DNA of 64,000 bases from Lelliottia nimipressuralis (lineage in GTDB: Bacteria > Pseudomonadota > Gammaproteobacteria > Enterobacterales > Enterobacteriaceae): NCBI RefSeq assembly GCF_004115925.1, contig NZ_SDDX01000001.1, positions 248,001-312,000 of the forward strand, in the 5' to 3' direction. Within the stretch, counting starts at the first letter, position 1, and each line of letters starts with the position of its first letter. Positions 1 through 9,863 of this stretch are shown here, in pieces. The position numbers and the translations under genes are program-made. The notes below the pieces were generated by a model. The model did not search any database. It was not told the origin of the DNA and saw nothing but the letters and a program-made list of their open reading frames with translations.

Positions 1-925
1 GCTTCCGCATCTGAAAAAGATCGGCATGCTGGTGCTCCCGCGCATTAACTTCCGCGATGCGGGTGCCATGCGCGTGATCAAGCAGATGGGTCCGGCGATC
101 CTCGGCGTGTCCGTGAGCCAGATTTCCCTGATTATTAACACCATTTTCGCCTCCTTCCTGGTGTCAGGTTCCGTGTCGTGGATGTACTACGCCGACCGCT
201 TAATGGAGTTCCCGTCCGGGGTGCTGGGCGTGGCGCTGGGGACGATTCTGCTGCCGTCGTTGTCGCGAAGCTTTGCCAGCGGCAATCATGATGAATATTG
301 TCGCCTGATGGACTGGGGTTTACGCCTGTGCTTCCTGCTGGCGCTGCCAAGCGCCGTGGCGCTGGGGATTCTGGCGAAACCCTTAACGGTTTCATTATTC
401 CAGTACGGCAAATTCAACGCGTTCGATGCATTAATGACCCAGCGCGCGCTGGTGGCGTATTCCGTCGGCCTGATGGGGCTGATTGTGGTGAAAGTGCTGG
501 CGCCGGGCTTTTATTCGCGTCAGGACATCAAAACGCCGGTCAAGATTGCGATTGTGACGCTGGTGATGACCCAGCTGATGAACCTCGCGTTTATCGGGCC
601 ACTGAAGCACGCGGGTCTGTCGCTGTCGATTGGTCTGGGGGCGTGCCTGAACGCCGGGCTGCTCTACTGGCAGCTGCGTAAGCAGAAGATTTTCACCCCG
701 CAGCCGGGCTGGATGAGTTTCCTGGTGCGTCTGGTGATTGCGGTGGTGGTGATGGCGGCGGCGCTGGTCGGGATGATGTATGTGATGCCGGAATGGTCCC
801 TGGGCACCATGCCGTATCGTCTGCTGCGCCTGATGGCTGTTGTGGTCGTAGGGATTATTGCCTACTTCGCTACACTTGCGGTGCTCGGCTTTAAGGTGAA
901 AGAGTTCGCTCGCCGGACGGCATAA
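1..925 (+). CDS. murJ: Lipid II flippase MurJ (MviN), C-terminal part
   Basis: Integral inner-membrane flippase of the MOP superfamily that moves lipid II to the periplasmic face for peptidoglycan synthesis. The reading frame is already open at the left edge (first whole codon at base 2), so the N-terminal part lies outside the window. About 307 residues are visible, roughly the last 60 percent of a protein usually about 511 residues long. Many hydrophobic membrane segments are visible, with conserved stretches such as [20 protein letters not shown] and [13 protein letters not shown], and the expected C-terminus ([12 protein letters not shown]). Ends upstream of convergent flgN, as in E. coli. 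Identification is by sequence recognition and synteny. Confidence 0.97.
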   Translation, partial: LPHLKKIGMLVLPRINFRDAGAMRVIKQMGPAILGVSVSQISLIINTIFASFLVSGSVSWMYYADRLMEFPSGVLGVALGTILLPSLSRSFASGNHDEYCRLMDWGLRLCFLLALPSAVALGILAKPLTVSLFQYGKFNAFDALMTQRALVAYSVGLMGLIVVKVLAPGFYSRQDIKTPVKIAIVTLVMTQLMNLAFIGPLKHAGLSLSIGLGACLNAGLLYWQLRKQKIFTPQPGWMSFLVRLVIAVVVMAAALVGMMYVMPEWSLGTMPYRLLRLMAVVVVGIIAYFATLAVLGFKVKEFARRTA

Positions 926-934
926 ACGACTAAA

Positions 935-966
935 GGGGAGTTCACCAAAGGGTGCTCCCCGTTTCC
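935..966 (+). terminator. Hairpin after murJ, weak terminator
   Basis: A GGGGAG/CTCCCC stem (935-940 with 955-960), with an inner CACC/GGTG pairing, starts 10 bases after the murJ stop. Only three T follow, so it is a weak intrinsic terminator or a 3'-end stabilising hairpin between convergent murJ and flgN. Confidence 0.5.
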
Positions 967-989
967 CACTTCATCTCTTCACTGAAGCG

Positions 990-1412
990 TTAAATCGAAA
1001 TCTTCTTCCCGCCACCGCGTGAGCTGGATGTCTGGCCATTGGCGCCATACAGCCCCGGCTCCTGATGAGGTTTTAACACCTCAAGCGCCTGCTGGTTGCG
1101 TTCAATTTGCCCCTCTAACAGCCAGCCGTTGTGCTGGTTGAGATCGCGAAGGTGCTGCGTTTTTTCTGTGATGGTCTGCCAGCGCTCGACGATATCGTCG
1201 TTGGCGCTGCGACGTGGATCTTGCTCCGCGCGGCGCTGCTGCTCCAGATAGTCCAGGGTAGCCAGCAGCGAGCTTTTATCTTCAGTAATGCGCTGCAGTG
1301 CGCTGCCGCTGACATAGCCTGCGGATAACTGTTGTTGCTCGGCATCCATCACCGTCTTCAGATCGTTCAGGACTACCGTCATTTGATCCAATATTTCTGA
1401 CAGTCGACTCAT
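990..1412 (-). CDS. flgN: Flagellar export chaperone FlgN
   Basis: Cytosolic chaperone for the hook-filament junction proteins FlgK and FlgL; it delivers them to the type III flagellar export gate. The 140-residue product has the family length and is largely helical and Gln/Glu-rich (MSRLSEILDQM..., then LLATLDYLEQQRR). It ends in a disordered Ser/Gly/Lys tail, the part that binds substrates or the export apparatus in this family. It starts 4 bases after the flgM stop, so flgM and flgN are co-transcribed. Its two substrates are encoded about 9 kb away in the same flagellar block. Confidence 0.95.
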   Translation of the reverse strand: MSRLSEILDQMTVVLNDLKTVMDAEQQQLSAGYVSGSALQRITEDKSSLLATLDYLEQQRRAEQDPRRSANDDIVERWQTITEKTQHLRDLNQHNGWLLEGQIERNQQALEVLKPHQEPGLYGANGQTSSSRGGGKKISI

Positions 1413-1416
1413 ACGG

Positions 1417-1710
1417 TTATTTACTCTGAAGGAAGTTCTGCGTTTCGTTAATCAGCGCATCAGCAATTTTGCTGGTGTCCATTTTCAGTTCGCCGTTACG
1501 AATCGCGGTTTTCAGCGCTTCGACGCGTTCCATATTGATATCGTTCGTGCCTGGCTGCATCAGTTTTGACTGTGCATCACTTAACGTGACGCTGGTGCTG
1601 TTGGCCGTGGACGATTTTTCCAGACGCGCTTTAAGGGCTGGCGCGTCGTTCGTTTCGCGAGGTTGTACAGTGCTAACCGGCTTCAGGGGCGATGTACGAT
1701 CAATGCTCAT
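1417..1710 (-). CDS. flgM: Anti-sigma-28 factor FlgM
   Basis: Binds sigma-28 (FliA) and blocks class 3 flagellar promoters until the hook-basal body is complete, then is secreted through it. The 97-residue product begins [12 protein letters not shown], the family start. The frame is open 16 codons further upstream, but the ATG at 1710 has a GAGGACA ribosome-binding site and gives the usual length. The C-terminal half, the sigma-28-binding region in the family, carries conserved [17 protein letters not shown] and ends in [13 protein letters not shown] sigma-28-type promoter lies just upstream, and read-through from flgA is also likely, giving the usual class 2 plus class 3 control. Confidence 0.96.
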   Translation of the reverse strand: MSIDRTSPLKPVSTVQPRETNDAPALKARLEKSSTANSTSVTLSDAQSKLMQPGTNDINMERVEALKTAIRNGELKMDTSKIADALINETQNFLQSK

Positions 1711-1769
1711 AGTGTTGTCCTCATAGAGGTTCGCGGCGTTGGCGCCTGATATAATCATCTGATGATTAT

Positions 1770-1796
1770 TTATCGGCAGCTGCCGCGATATCTTTA
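1770..1796 (-). promoter_or_regulatory. Sigma-28 promoter of flgM
   Basis: On the minus strand, TAAAGATA (1796-1789), 11 bases, then GCCGATAA (1777-1770). Sigma-28 consensus is TAAAGTTT, N11, GCCGATAA, so the -10 is perfect and the -35 matches at six of eight positions. It lies about 60 bases upstream of the flgM start. Confidence 0.85.
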
Positions 1797-1802
1797 AAAA
1801 GA

Positions 1803-2462
1803 TTATAGGTTAATCAGAATATTCCCATCAGAACCGACGGTTCCGCTAACCACCTGACCTGAAGACATCCTAACGCGTGCGTTTTGGGCGACGGCAGCGT
1901 TGTTCAGCGCCTGGCCTTCGCTATTAATGCTAAAGCCATCTCCGTTCGCCACCACCATCACGCGCTGTCCGGCTTTAATGCGCCACGCCTGACGCAGCAT
2001 CGACAGCTGGATGGCTTGCCCTGGCGCCAGATCGCGCAGGCTCACCGAATCCTGTGCCTGGTTAATATCCAGCATGGTGCGCGGCGGAAGTTGATCCAGG
2101 CGTCCGCGCTTTAATTCTACATGAGCGGGCTGTAAAACGCTGCCGCGTGCGATGGGCTGAGCGGCGACAACATAGTTGCCTGTCGCCTGAACCATAACCT
2201 GCAAAAAGCGTTTCTCATTATTGCAGCGGGCCAGCACGTTCACATTACCCCACAGCCGGGCACCGCCGCTGATGCTGAACGAGGGTTGTTCGCAAGTGGG
2301 CAGGAGATTCGGCTGCGTTCGAATATCGACTTTGACCTCATCGCTTAACCCCGCCAGACGCTCAGCAAAAAAAGCGGTCAGCAACACATTCAGCCCCAGC
2401 GCTGAAGACTGGGTACTGAACAGCAGTAAGGTAACGGCAAGGCCATTTTTGAACGTCAGCAT
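1803..2462 (-). CDS. flgA: Flagellar P-ring assembly chaperone FlgA
   Basis: Periplasmic chaperone needed for assembly of FlgI into the P ring. The 219-residue product begins with a Sec signal peptide ([23 protein letters not shown]). The C-terminal half carries the SAF/AFP-like region of FlgA ([20 protein letters not shown], then [20 protein letters not shown]). It is divergent from flgB with a 158-base shared control region and is followed by flgM 92 bases downstream. Length and order match E. coli. Confidence 0.95.
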   Translation of the reverse strand: MLTFKNGLAVTLLLFSTQSSALGLNVLLTAFFAERLAGLSDEVKVDIRTQPNLLPTCEQPSFSISGGARLWGNVNVLARCNNEKRFLQVMVQATGNYVVAAQPIARGSVLQPAHVELKRGRLDQLPPRTMLDINQAQDSVSLRDLAPGQAIQLSMLRQAWRIKAGQRVMVVANGDGFSINSEGQALNNAAVAQNARVRMSSGQVVSGTVGSDGNILINL

Positions 2463-2519
2463 CTCACTTTCCCGCGGTTCCTGGATTTAACAGGATTCTA
2501 CCCCTAAGGCTTTCCCATC

Positions 2520-2561
2520 AACGCAACAAATAGCGACGCATTTTGCGTTTATTCCTTCGAT
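2520..2561. promoter_or_regulatory. FlhDC-type box between flgA and flgB
   Basis: AACGC, 3 bases, AAATAGCG at 2520-2535 fits the published FlhD4C2 half-box (AA(C/T)G(C/G), N2-3, AAATA(A/G)CG). Ten bases later a weaker inverted partner begins with CGTTTATTCC (2546-2555). The site is about midway between the divergent flgA and flgB starts, as expected for a class 2 control region. Confidence 0.75.
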
Positions 2562-2620
2562 AAGGAAGACGGGTTGAGATTTAAGCTACATGCTGAAATT
2601 TCGCCATCAGCGGAGGAGAC

Positions 2621-3037
2621 ATGCTCGATAAACTCGACGCCGCGTTACGTTTTCAACAGGAAGCGCTGAATCTGCGCGCCCAGCGGCAGGAGATCCTGGC
2701 CGCCAATATCGCGAATGCCGACACCCCAGGGTTTCAGGCGCGCGATATTGATTTTTCTACTGAGCTTAAAAAAGTGATGGAGCGTGGTCGGGCCGAAGGG
2801 ACGGGTGTTGCCCTTGCGCTGACCTCTTCACGCCACATTCCCGCTCAGGCGATGACTGCGCCGTCCACCGATTTACTTTATCGCATTCCTGACCAGCCAT
2901 CCCTGGACGGTAACACCGTCGATATGGACCGGGAGCGCACCCAGTTTGCCGATAACAGCCTGCAGTATCAGATGGGGCTAACCGTGCTCGGTGGACAGAT
3001 TAAAAGCATGCAGAGCGTCCTGCAGGGGGGCAACTAA
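2621..3037 (+). CDS. flgB: Flagellar proximal rod protein FlgB
   Basis: Structural subunit of the proximal rod of the basal body, exported by the flagellar type III system; it has no cleavable signal. The 138-residue product carries the N-terminal rod motif ([20 protein letters not shown]). The C-terminal part ([20 protein letters not shown]...) packs as a coiled coil with the N-terminus in axial proteins. The ATG follows AGCGGAGGAGAC, a strong ribosome-binding site. First gene of flgBCDEFGHIJ; flgC begins 3 bases after its stop. Confidence 0.97.
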   Translation: MLDKLDAALRFQQEALNLRAQRQEILAANIANADTPGFQARDIDFSTELKKVMERGRAEGTGVALALTSSRHIPAQAMTAPSTDLLYRIPDQPSLDGNTVDMDRERTQFADNSLQYQMGLTVLGGQIKSMQSVLQGGN

Positions 3038-3040
3038 TTC

Positions 3041-3445
3041 ATGGCCTTACTGAATATTTTTGATATCGCGGGTTCAGCCCTGACCGCGCAGTCTCAGCGT
3101 CTGAACGTCGCCGCCAGTAACATGGCGAACGCCGACAGCGTGACCGGACCCGATGGTCAACCCTATCGCGCCAAACAGGTGGTCTTTCAGGTCAATGCTG
3201 CGCCGGGCGCGGCAACCGGCGGCGTGAAAGTGGCCGATGTGGTTGAGAGCCAGGCTCCGGACAAACTGGTGTATGAGCCAGGCAACCCGCTGGCGGATGC
3301 GAGCGGCTACGTGAAAATGCCAAACGTCGATGTGGTCGGCGAAATGGTGAACACCATGTCAGCGTCGCGCAGCTATCAGGCGAACGTTGAAGTGCTCAAT
3401 ACCGTGAAGAGCATGATGCTCAAAACGCTCACTCTCGGCCAGTAA
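3041..3445 (+). CDS. flgC: Flagellar proximal rod protein FlgC
   Basis: Proximal rod subunit of the flagellar basal body. The 134-residue product has the axial-protein N-terminal motif ([16 protein letters not shown]) and the C-terminal signature ([26 protein letters not shown]), both of which form the helical core of rod, hook and junction proteins. Length is normal for the family. It lies 3 bases after flgB and 11 bases before flgD, so translation is probably coupled. Confidence 0.97.
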   Translation: MALLNIFDIAGSALTAQSQRLNVAASNMANADSVTGPDGQPYRAKQVVFQVNAAPGAATGGVKVADVVESQAPDKLVYEPGNPLADASGYVKMPNVDVVGEMVNTMSASRSYQANVEVLNTVKSMMLKTLTLGQ

Positions 3446-3456
3446 AGGAGACACGA

Positions 3457-4167
3457 ATGTCCATCGCCGTCAATGTGAATGACCCGACCAACTCCGGCGT
3501 CGCCAGCACCAGTGGGGCCACTGGCTCCAGCTCGCTGACCGGTAACAGTGCTGCCGATCTACAGGGCAGCTTTTTGACGTTACTGGTTGCGCAGCTGAAA
3601 AACCAGGACCCAACGAACCCGATGCAGAACAACGAACTGACCACGCAGCTTGCGCAGATCAGTACCGTGAGCGGCATCGAAAAGCTCAATACCACGCTGG
3701 GTTCCGTTTCCGGTCAAATCGACAACAGCCAGTCTTTGCAGGCCGCCAATCTCATTGGCCACGGTGTGATGATCCCAGGGACCACTATCCTGGCAGGGAC
3801 CAGCACCACCGACGGAAGCAGTACCACCACGACCACGCCATTTGGCGTTGAGTTGCAGCAACCGGCCGATAAAGTCACCGCCACCATCACCAACAAAGAC
3901 GGTGTTGTGGTGCGCACGATCGACATTGGTGAGCTGAAAGCGGGCGTTCATACCTTTACCTGGGATGGCAGCCTGACGGATGGCACAACGGCACCGAACG
4001 GTTCTTACAAAGTGGCGATTTCTGCCAGCAACGGGACGACTCAGCTGGTGGCTCAGCCGCTGCAATTCGCTCTGGTGCAGGGGGTGATTCGCGGCTCTGA
4101 TGGTAACAAACTGGATTTGGGTACTTCTGGGACCACCACGCTCGACGAAGTTCGGCAGATTATTTAA
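3457..4167 (+). CDS. flgD: Flagellar hook cap/assembly protein FlgD
   Basis: Scaffold that caps the growing hook and is needed for FlgE polymerisation, then is discarded. The 236-residue product has a Ser/Thr/Gly-rich N-terminus and the conserved block FLTLLVAQLKNQDPTNPMQN at about residues 37-56. A FlgD Ig/Tudor-like region follows, including AGVHTFTWDG and APNGSYKVAISASNG. A Ser/Thr-rich stretch (GTSTTDGSSTTTTTPFG, about residues 112-128) looks like a flexible linker and is more repetitive than its flanks. Ribosome-binding site AAAGGAG. Confidence 0.96.
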   Translation: MSIAVNVNDPTNSGVASTSGATGSSSLTGNSAADLQGSFLTLLVAQLKNQDPTNPMQNNELTTQLAQISTVSGIEKLNTTLGSVSGQIDNSQSLQAANLIGHGVMIPGTTILAGTSTTDGSSTTTTTPFGVELQQPADKVTATITNKDGVVVRTIDIGELKAGVHTFTWDGSLTDGTTAPNGSYKVAISASNGTTQLVAQPLQFALVQGVIRGSDGNKLDLGTSGTTTLDEVRQII

Positions 4168-4193
4168 GCCTTAACACTTATCAGGAGTAAGTC

Positions 4194-5402
4194 ATGGCCT
4201 TTTCTCAAGCGGTCAGCGGCCTGAATGCTGCGGCCACCAACCTGGACGTCATTGGCAACAACATTGCCAACTCCGCGACCTACGGTTTTAAATCTGGCAC
4301 AGCATCTTTCGCAGATATGTTCGCCGGTTCCAAAGTGGGTCTGGGCGTTAAAGTTGCGGGTATTACCCAGGACTTTACCGATGGCACCACCACTAACACC
4401 GGCCGTGGGCTGGATGTGGCCATCAGCCAGAACGGTTTCTTCCGTATGGTCGATGAAAACGGTTCTGTTTTTTACAGCCGTAACGGTCAGTTCAAACTCG
4501 ACGAAAACCGTAACCTGGTCAACATGCAGGGTCTGCAGCTGACGGGCTATCCGGTTGCGGGCACACCGCCAACGGTACAGACCGGTGCGAACCCACAGGC
4601 GATCTCAATTCCGAACACGCTGATGGCGGCGAAGTCCACCACCACCGCGTCTCAGCAGATCAACCTGAACTCCACTGATGCGACGCCGACGGTGACACCG
4701 TTCGACCCGACAAACGTCGATTCTTATAACAAAAAAGGGACCGTGACGGTCTTTGACAGCCAGGGTAATGCGCACAACATGAACCTGTTCTACGTCAAAG
4801 ACACCGCTGCGAACAGCTGGAAAGTCTATGCGCAGGATGGCAGCGTGGCGGGCAGCACCCCGTCTCTGGCCACCACGCTGACCTTTAACGCTAGCGGCGT
4901 GCTGACAGGCGGTGGCCAGGTCAACATCACCACCGCGACCATGCCGGGCGCAACCCCTGCAACCTTCGCGATGAGTTTCACCAACTCCATGCAGCAGAAC
5001 ACCGGTGCGAACAACATCGTGGCGACTAACCAGAACGGTTACAAGCCGGGCGACCTGGTGAGCTACCAGATCAACGATGACGGCACTGTCGTGGGTAACT
5101 ACTCCAACGAACAGACCCAGGTTCTGGGCCAGATCGTGCTGGCGAACTTCGCCAACAACGAAGGTCTGAAATCCGAAGGCGATAACGTCTGGTCTTCCAC
5201 TCAGTCCTCTGGCGTGGCGCTGCTCGGCACCGCCGGTTCCGGTAACTTCGGTACGCTGACCAACGGCGCGCTGGAAGCATCCAACGTCGATCTGAGTAAA
5301 GAACTGGTTAACATGATTGTCGCGCAGCGTAACTATCAGTCGAACGCGCAGACCATCAAAACTCAGGACCAGATCCTCAACACGCTGGTCAACCTGCGTT
5401 AA
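4194..5402 (+). CDS. flgE: Flagellar hook protein FlgE
   Basis: Main subunit of the hook, the flexible universal joint. The 402-residue product starts with the axial N-terminal motif (NLDVIGNNIANSATYGFKSG) and ends with the matching C-terminal motif (NVDLSKELVNMIVAQRNYQS). A FlgF/FlgG/FlgE-type core is visible (YSRNGQFKLDENRNLVNMQG). The central domain, roughly residues 150-350, is the variable surface-exposed part of hook proteins. Strong ribosome-binding site (CAGGAGTAAGTC). FlgD upstream is its cap. Confidence 0.97.
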   Translation: MAFSQAVSGLNAAATNLDVIGNNIANSATYGFKSGTASFADMFAGSKVGLGVKVAGITQDFTDGTTTNTGRGLDVAISQNGFFRMVDENGSVFYSRNGQFKLDENRNLVNMQGLQLTGYPVAGTPPTVQTGANPQAISIPNTLMAAKSTTTASQQINLNSTDATPTVTPFDPTNVDSYNKKGTVTVFDSQGNAHNMNLFYVKDTAANSWKVYAQDGSVAGSTPSLATTLTFNASGVLTGGGQVNITTATMPGATPATFAMSFTNSMQQNTGANNIVATNQNGYKPGDLVSYQINDDGTVVGNYSNEQTQVLGQIVLANFANNEGLKSEGDNVWSSTQSSGVALLGTAGSGNFGTLTNGALEASNVDLSKELVNMIVAQRNYQSNAQTIKTQDQILNTLVNLR

Positions 5403-5422
5403 TCGTCTAACGGGATGATGTA

Positions 5423-6972
<1,550 letters not shown>

Positions 6973-6980
6973 GGTGTAGT

Positions 6981-7002
6981 CCGGTGCGGTAAACCGCACC
7001 GG
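6981..7002 (+). repeat. Perfect intergenic hairpin between flgG and flgH
   Basis: CCGGTGCGG (6981-6989), loop TAAA, CCGCACCGG (6994-7002): a 9-bp perfect, GC-rich stem in the only sizeable gap (55 bases) within flgB-flgJ. The following CTCCCTGTTTT is a poor T tract, so it fits an mRNA-stabilising or partial-attenuation hairpin better than a true terminator. Confidence 0.6.
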
Positions 7003-7027
7003 CTCCCTGTTTTCGAAGATGAAGGCA

Positions 7028-7726
7028 ATGCAAAAAAACGCGGCGTTTCGTTATCCAATACTGACTGTCCTGGCCGTTACCCTCAGCGGTTGCGCCTTGA
7101 TCCCGTCAAAACCTTTGGTAGAGGGTGCGACTACCGCCCAACCCGTTCCAGGCCCAACGCCGGTGGTGAACGGCTCCATTTTCCAGTCCGCACAGCCGAT
7201 TAACTACGGTTATCAACCGCTGTTCGAAGACCGTCGCCCGCGTAACGTCGGCGATACCCTGACCATTGCGCTGCAGGAGAACGTCAGCGCGAGCAAAAGC
7301 TCCTCGGCGAATGCCAGCCGCGACGGCAAAACCAACTTTGGTTTCGATACCGTTCCACGCTATCTGCAGGGCCTGTTTGGCAATGCGCGTGCCGATGTGG
7401 AAGCCTCTGGCGGTAACAGCTTTAACGGCAAAGGCGGCGCCAATGCCAGCAACACCTTCAGCGGTACGCTGACGGTGACCGTTGACCAGGTTCTGGTGAA
7501 TGGCAATTTACACGTAGTGGGTGAAAAACAGATCGCCATCAATCAGGGCACTGAATTCATTCGCTTCTCCGGTGTGGTTAACCCTCGCACCATCAGTGGC
7601 ACCAACACCGTACCGTCCACCCAAGTGGCGGATGCGCGCATTGAGTACGTCGGCAACGGCTACATCAACGAAGCGCAGAATATGGGCTGGCTGCAACGCT
7701 TCTTCCTTAATTTATCGCCGATGTAA
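7028..7726 (+). CDS. flgH: Flagellar L-ring lipoprotein FlgH
   Basis: Outer-membrane lipoprotein that forms the L ring around the distal rod. The ATG at 7028 ([10 protein letters not shown]) gives 232 residues, the E. coli length; an in-frame ATG at 7019 would add three residues, and neither has a well-spaced ribosome-binding site. The signal peptide ends in a lipobox (VTLSGC, Cys about residue 22). The rest is the conserved FlgH domain ([25 protein letters not shown] at the end). Translation may depend on the upstream flgG hairpin context. Confidence 0.95.
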   Translation: MQKNAAFRYPILTVLAVTLSGCALIPSKPLVEGATTAQPVPGPTPVVNGSIFQSAQPINYGYQPLFEDRRPRNVGDTLTIALQENVSASKSSSANASRDGKTNFGFDTVPRYLQGLFGNARADVEASGGNSFNGKGGANASNTFSGTLTVTVDQVLVNGNLHVVGEKQIAINQGTEFIRFSGVVNPRTISGTNTVPSTQVADARIEYVGNGYINEAQNMGWLQRFFLNLSPM

Positions 7727-7738
7727 GCGAGGTGACCT

Positions 7739-8836
7739 ATGTTTAAATCCCTCTTCGCAATGGTGTTGGTCCTGGTGGCAACCTGCGCCCAGGCTGACCG
7801 CATTCGCGATCTCACCAGTGTACAGGGCGTACGTGAAAACTCATTGATAGGCTATGGCCTGGTGGTTGGCCTGGACGGAACGGGCGACCAGACCACCCAG
7901 ACGCCGTTTACCACTCAGAGTTTAAACAACATGCTGTCCCAGCTCGGGATCACCGTCCCGACGGGCACCAACATGCAGCTGAAAAACGTGGCGGCGGTAA
8001 TGATCACCGCGTCCTACCCGGCCTTTGCGCGCCAGGGGCAAACCATCGATGTGGTGGTTTCGTCAATGGGTAACGCCAAAAGTCTGCGCGGCGGGACGCT
8101 GCTGATGACCCCGTTAAAAGGGGTGGACAGCCAGGTCTACGCGCTTGCACAGGGTAACATTCTGGTCGGCGGTGCGGGTGCATCGGCGGGCGGCAGCAGC
8201 GTGCAGGTGAACCAGCTGAACGGCGGGCGTATCACCAACGGGGCGATCATCGAACGTGAACTGCCAACGCAGTTTGGCGCCGGGAACACCATCAACCTGC
8301 AGCTGAATAATGAAGACTTCACTATGGCGCAGCAGATTGCCGATACCATCAACCGCAGCCGTGGTTTTGGTAGCGCGACGGCGCTTGACGCACGTACCGT
8401 GCAGATCCGCACCTCGACGGGCAGCAGCAACCAGGTGCGCATGCTGGCGGATATCCAGAATATGGAAGTCAACGTTCCGCTGCAGGATGCCAAAGTGATC
8501 ATCAACTCCCGTACCGGGTCCGTGGTGATGAACCGCGAAGTGACGCTGGACAGCTGCGCCGTGGCGCAGGGCAACCTCTCCATCAGCGTGAACCGCTCGG
8601 CTAACGTTAGCCAGCCGGATACGCCGTTTGGTGGCGGTCAGACGGTGGTGACGCCACAGACGCAGATTGATATGCGCCAGAGCGGCGGCTCGCTGCAAAG
8701 CGTGCGCTCCAGCGCCAACCTGAACAACGTGGTTCGTGCGCTGAACGCGCTGGGGGCGACGCCGATGGATCTGATGTCGATTCTGCAATCCATGCAAAGT
8801 GCAGGATGCCTGCGCGCCAAACTGGAAATCATCTGA
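7739..8836 (+). CDS. flgI: Flagellar P-ring protein FlgI
   Basis: Periplasmic P-ring subunit assembled around the rod with help from FlgA. The 365-residue product has a short Sec signal peptide ([19 protein letters not shown], cleavage before DRIRDL) and the conserved FlgI start [20 protein letters not shown]. An interior [16 protein letters not shown] block follows. The last base of its TGA stop is the first base of the flgJ ATG, so the two genes are translationally coupled. Confidence 0.97.
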   Translation: MFKSLFAMVLVLVATCAQADRIRDLTSVQGVRENSLIGYGLVVGLDGTGDQTTQTPFTTQSLNNMLSQLGITVPTGTNMQLKNVAAVMITASYPAFARQGQTIDVVVSSMGNAKSLRGGTLLMTPLKGVDSQVYALAQGNILVGGAGASAGGSSVQVNQLNGGRITNGAIIERELPTQFGAGNTINLQLNNEDFTMAQQIADTINRSRGFGSATALDARTVQIRTSTGSSNQVRMLADIQNMEVNVPLQDAKVIINSRTGSVVMNREVTLDSCAVAQGNLSISVNRSANVSQPDTPFGGGQTVVTPQTQIDMRQSGGSLQSVRSSANLNNVVRALNALGATPMDLMSILQSMQSAGCLRAKLEII

Positions 8837-9789
8837 TGCTCGGCGATAGCAAACTGATGGCAAGTGCGGCCTGGGATGCCCAGTCGCTCAATGATCTGAA
8901 AGCCAAAGCAGGCACCGATCCGGCGGCGAACCTCCGCCCGGTTGCCCGCCAGGTGGAAGGGATGTTTGTGCAGATGATGCTGAAAAGCATGCGAGAAGCG
9001 CTGCCGAAAGATGGCATGTTCAGCAGCGACTCGACGCGACTCTACACCAGCATGTATGACCAACAGATTGCCCAGCAGATGACCGCCGGTAAGGGGCTTG
9101 GCCTCGCCGATATGATCGTGAAACAGATGCAGGCGGCGCAGGGTGTTCAGCCCGATGAGCAAACCCAGCAGGTGCCGATGAAGTTTGATCTTGAAACGGT
9201 GACCAGTTATCAGAACCAGGCGCTGACGCAGATGGTGCGTAAAGCCATGCCGAAACCGACCGCCAGCAGCGATGAGCCGCTGTCGGGCGACAGTAAAGAC
9301 TTCCTCGCTCAGCTTTCGCTCCCGGCGCGTCTGGCCAGTGAGCAGAGTGGGGTTCCTCACCACCTGATTCTGGCGCAGGCCGCGCTGGAATCCGGCTGGG
9401 GGCAGCGTCAGATCCGCCGTGAAAACGGCGAACCAAGCTTTAATATTTTTGGCGTCAAAGCGTCGTCAGGCTGGAAAGGGCCGACCACGGAGATCACCAC
9501 CACCGAATTTGAAAACGGTGCGGCGGTGAAGGTCAAAGCAAAATTCCGCGTTTACAGCTCCTATCTTGAAGCCTTGTCAGATTATGTCGGGTTGTTGAGC
9601 CGCAATCCGCGCTACGCTGCGGTCACGCAGGCCGCGACGGCGGAGCAGGGGGCGCAGGCGTTGCAGAACGCAGGCTACGCTACCGACCCGCAGTATGCCC
9701 GCAAACTGACCGGTATGATTCAACAGCTTAAAGCGATGGGTGAGAAAGTCAGCAAGGCTTACAGCACCGATATCGAAAATCTGTTCTAA
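8836..9789 (+). CDS. flgJ: Peptidoglycan hydrolase and rod cap FlgJ
   Basis: Bifunctional protein: the N-terminal half caps and scaffolds the rod, and the C-terminal half is a GH73 glucosaminidase-type domain that opens the murein for the rod. The start at 8836 ([20 protein letters not shown]) gives 317 residues, near the family length of about 313-316. Rod-cap domain about residues 1-100, Gln-rich linker about 100-150. The catalytic Glu is in QAALESGWGQRQI (about residue 185), followed by NIFGVKASSGWKG. Overlaps flgI by one base. Confidence 0.96.
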   Translation: MLGDSKLMASAAWDAQSLNDLKAKAGTDPAANLRPVARQVEGMFVQMMLKSMREALPKDGMFSSDSTRLYTSMYDQQIAQQMTAGKGLGLADMIVKQMQAAQGVQPDEQTQQVPMKFDLETVTSYQNQALTQMVRKAMPKPTASSDEPLSGDSKDFLAQLSLPARLASEQSGVPHHLILAQAALESGWGQRQIRRENGEPSFNIFGVKASSGWKGPTTEITTTEFENGAAVKVKAKFRVYSSYLEALSDYVGLLSRNPRYAAVTQAATAEQGAQALQNAGYATDPQYARKLTGMIQQLKAMGEKVSKAYSTDIENLF

Positions 9790-9793
9790 GGAC

Positions 9794-9820
9794 TCAAGTT
9801 TGCGCGCGCGATGTCGATAA
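9794..9820 (+). promoter_or_regulatory. Sigma-28 promoter of flgKL
   Basis: TCAAGTTT (9794-9801), 11 bases, GTCGATAA (9813-9820). It matches the sigma-28 consensus (TAAAGTTT, N11, GCCGATAA) at seven of eight positions in each element and lies 43 bases before the flgK start. It implies late, class 3 expression of flgKL in addition to read-through from flgJ. Confidence 0.85.
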
Positions 9821-9863
9821 TCCTAATCAGGACTCGTGTCTGAAAGTTTAAAAAGGAACCTCA

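Noticed and set aside
2539-2563. Sigma-28 promoter for flgB (CGATAA at 2558)
   Set aside because: Only the -10-like CGATAA matches; no -35 element 11 bases upstream. flgB is expected to be class 2 under FlhDC.
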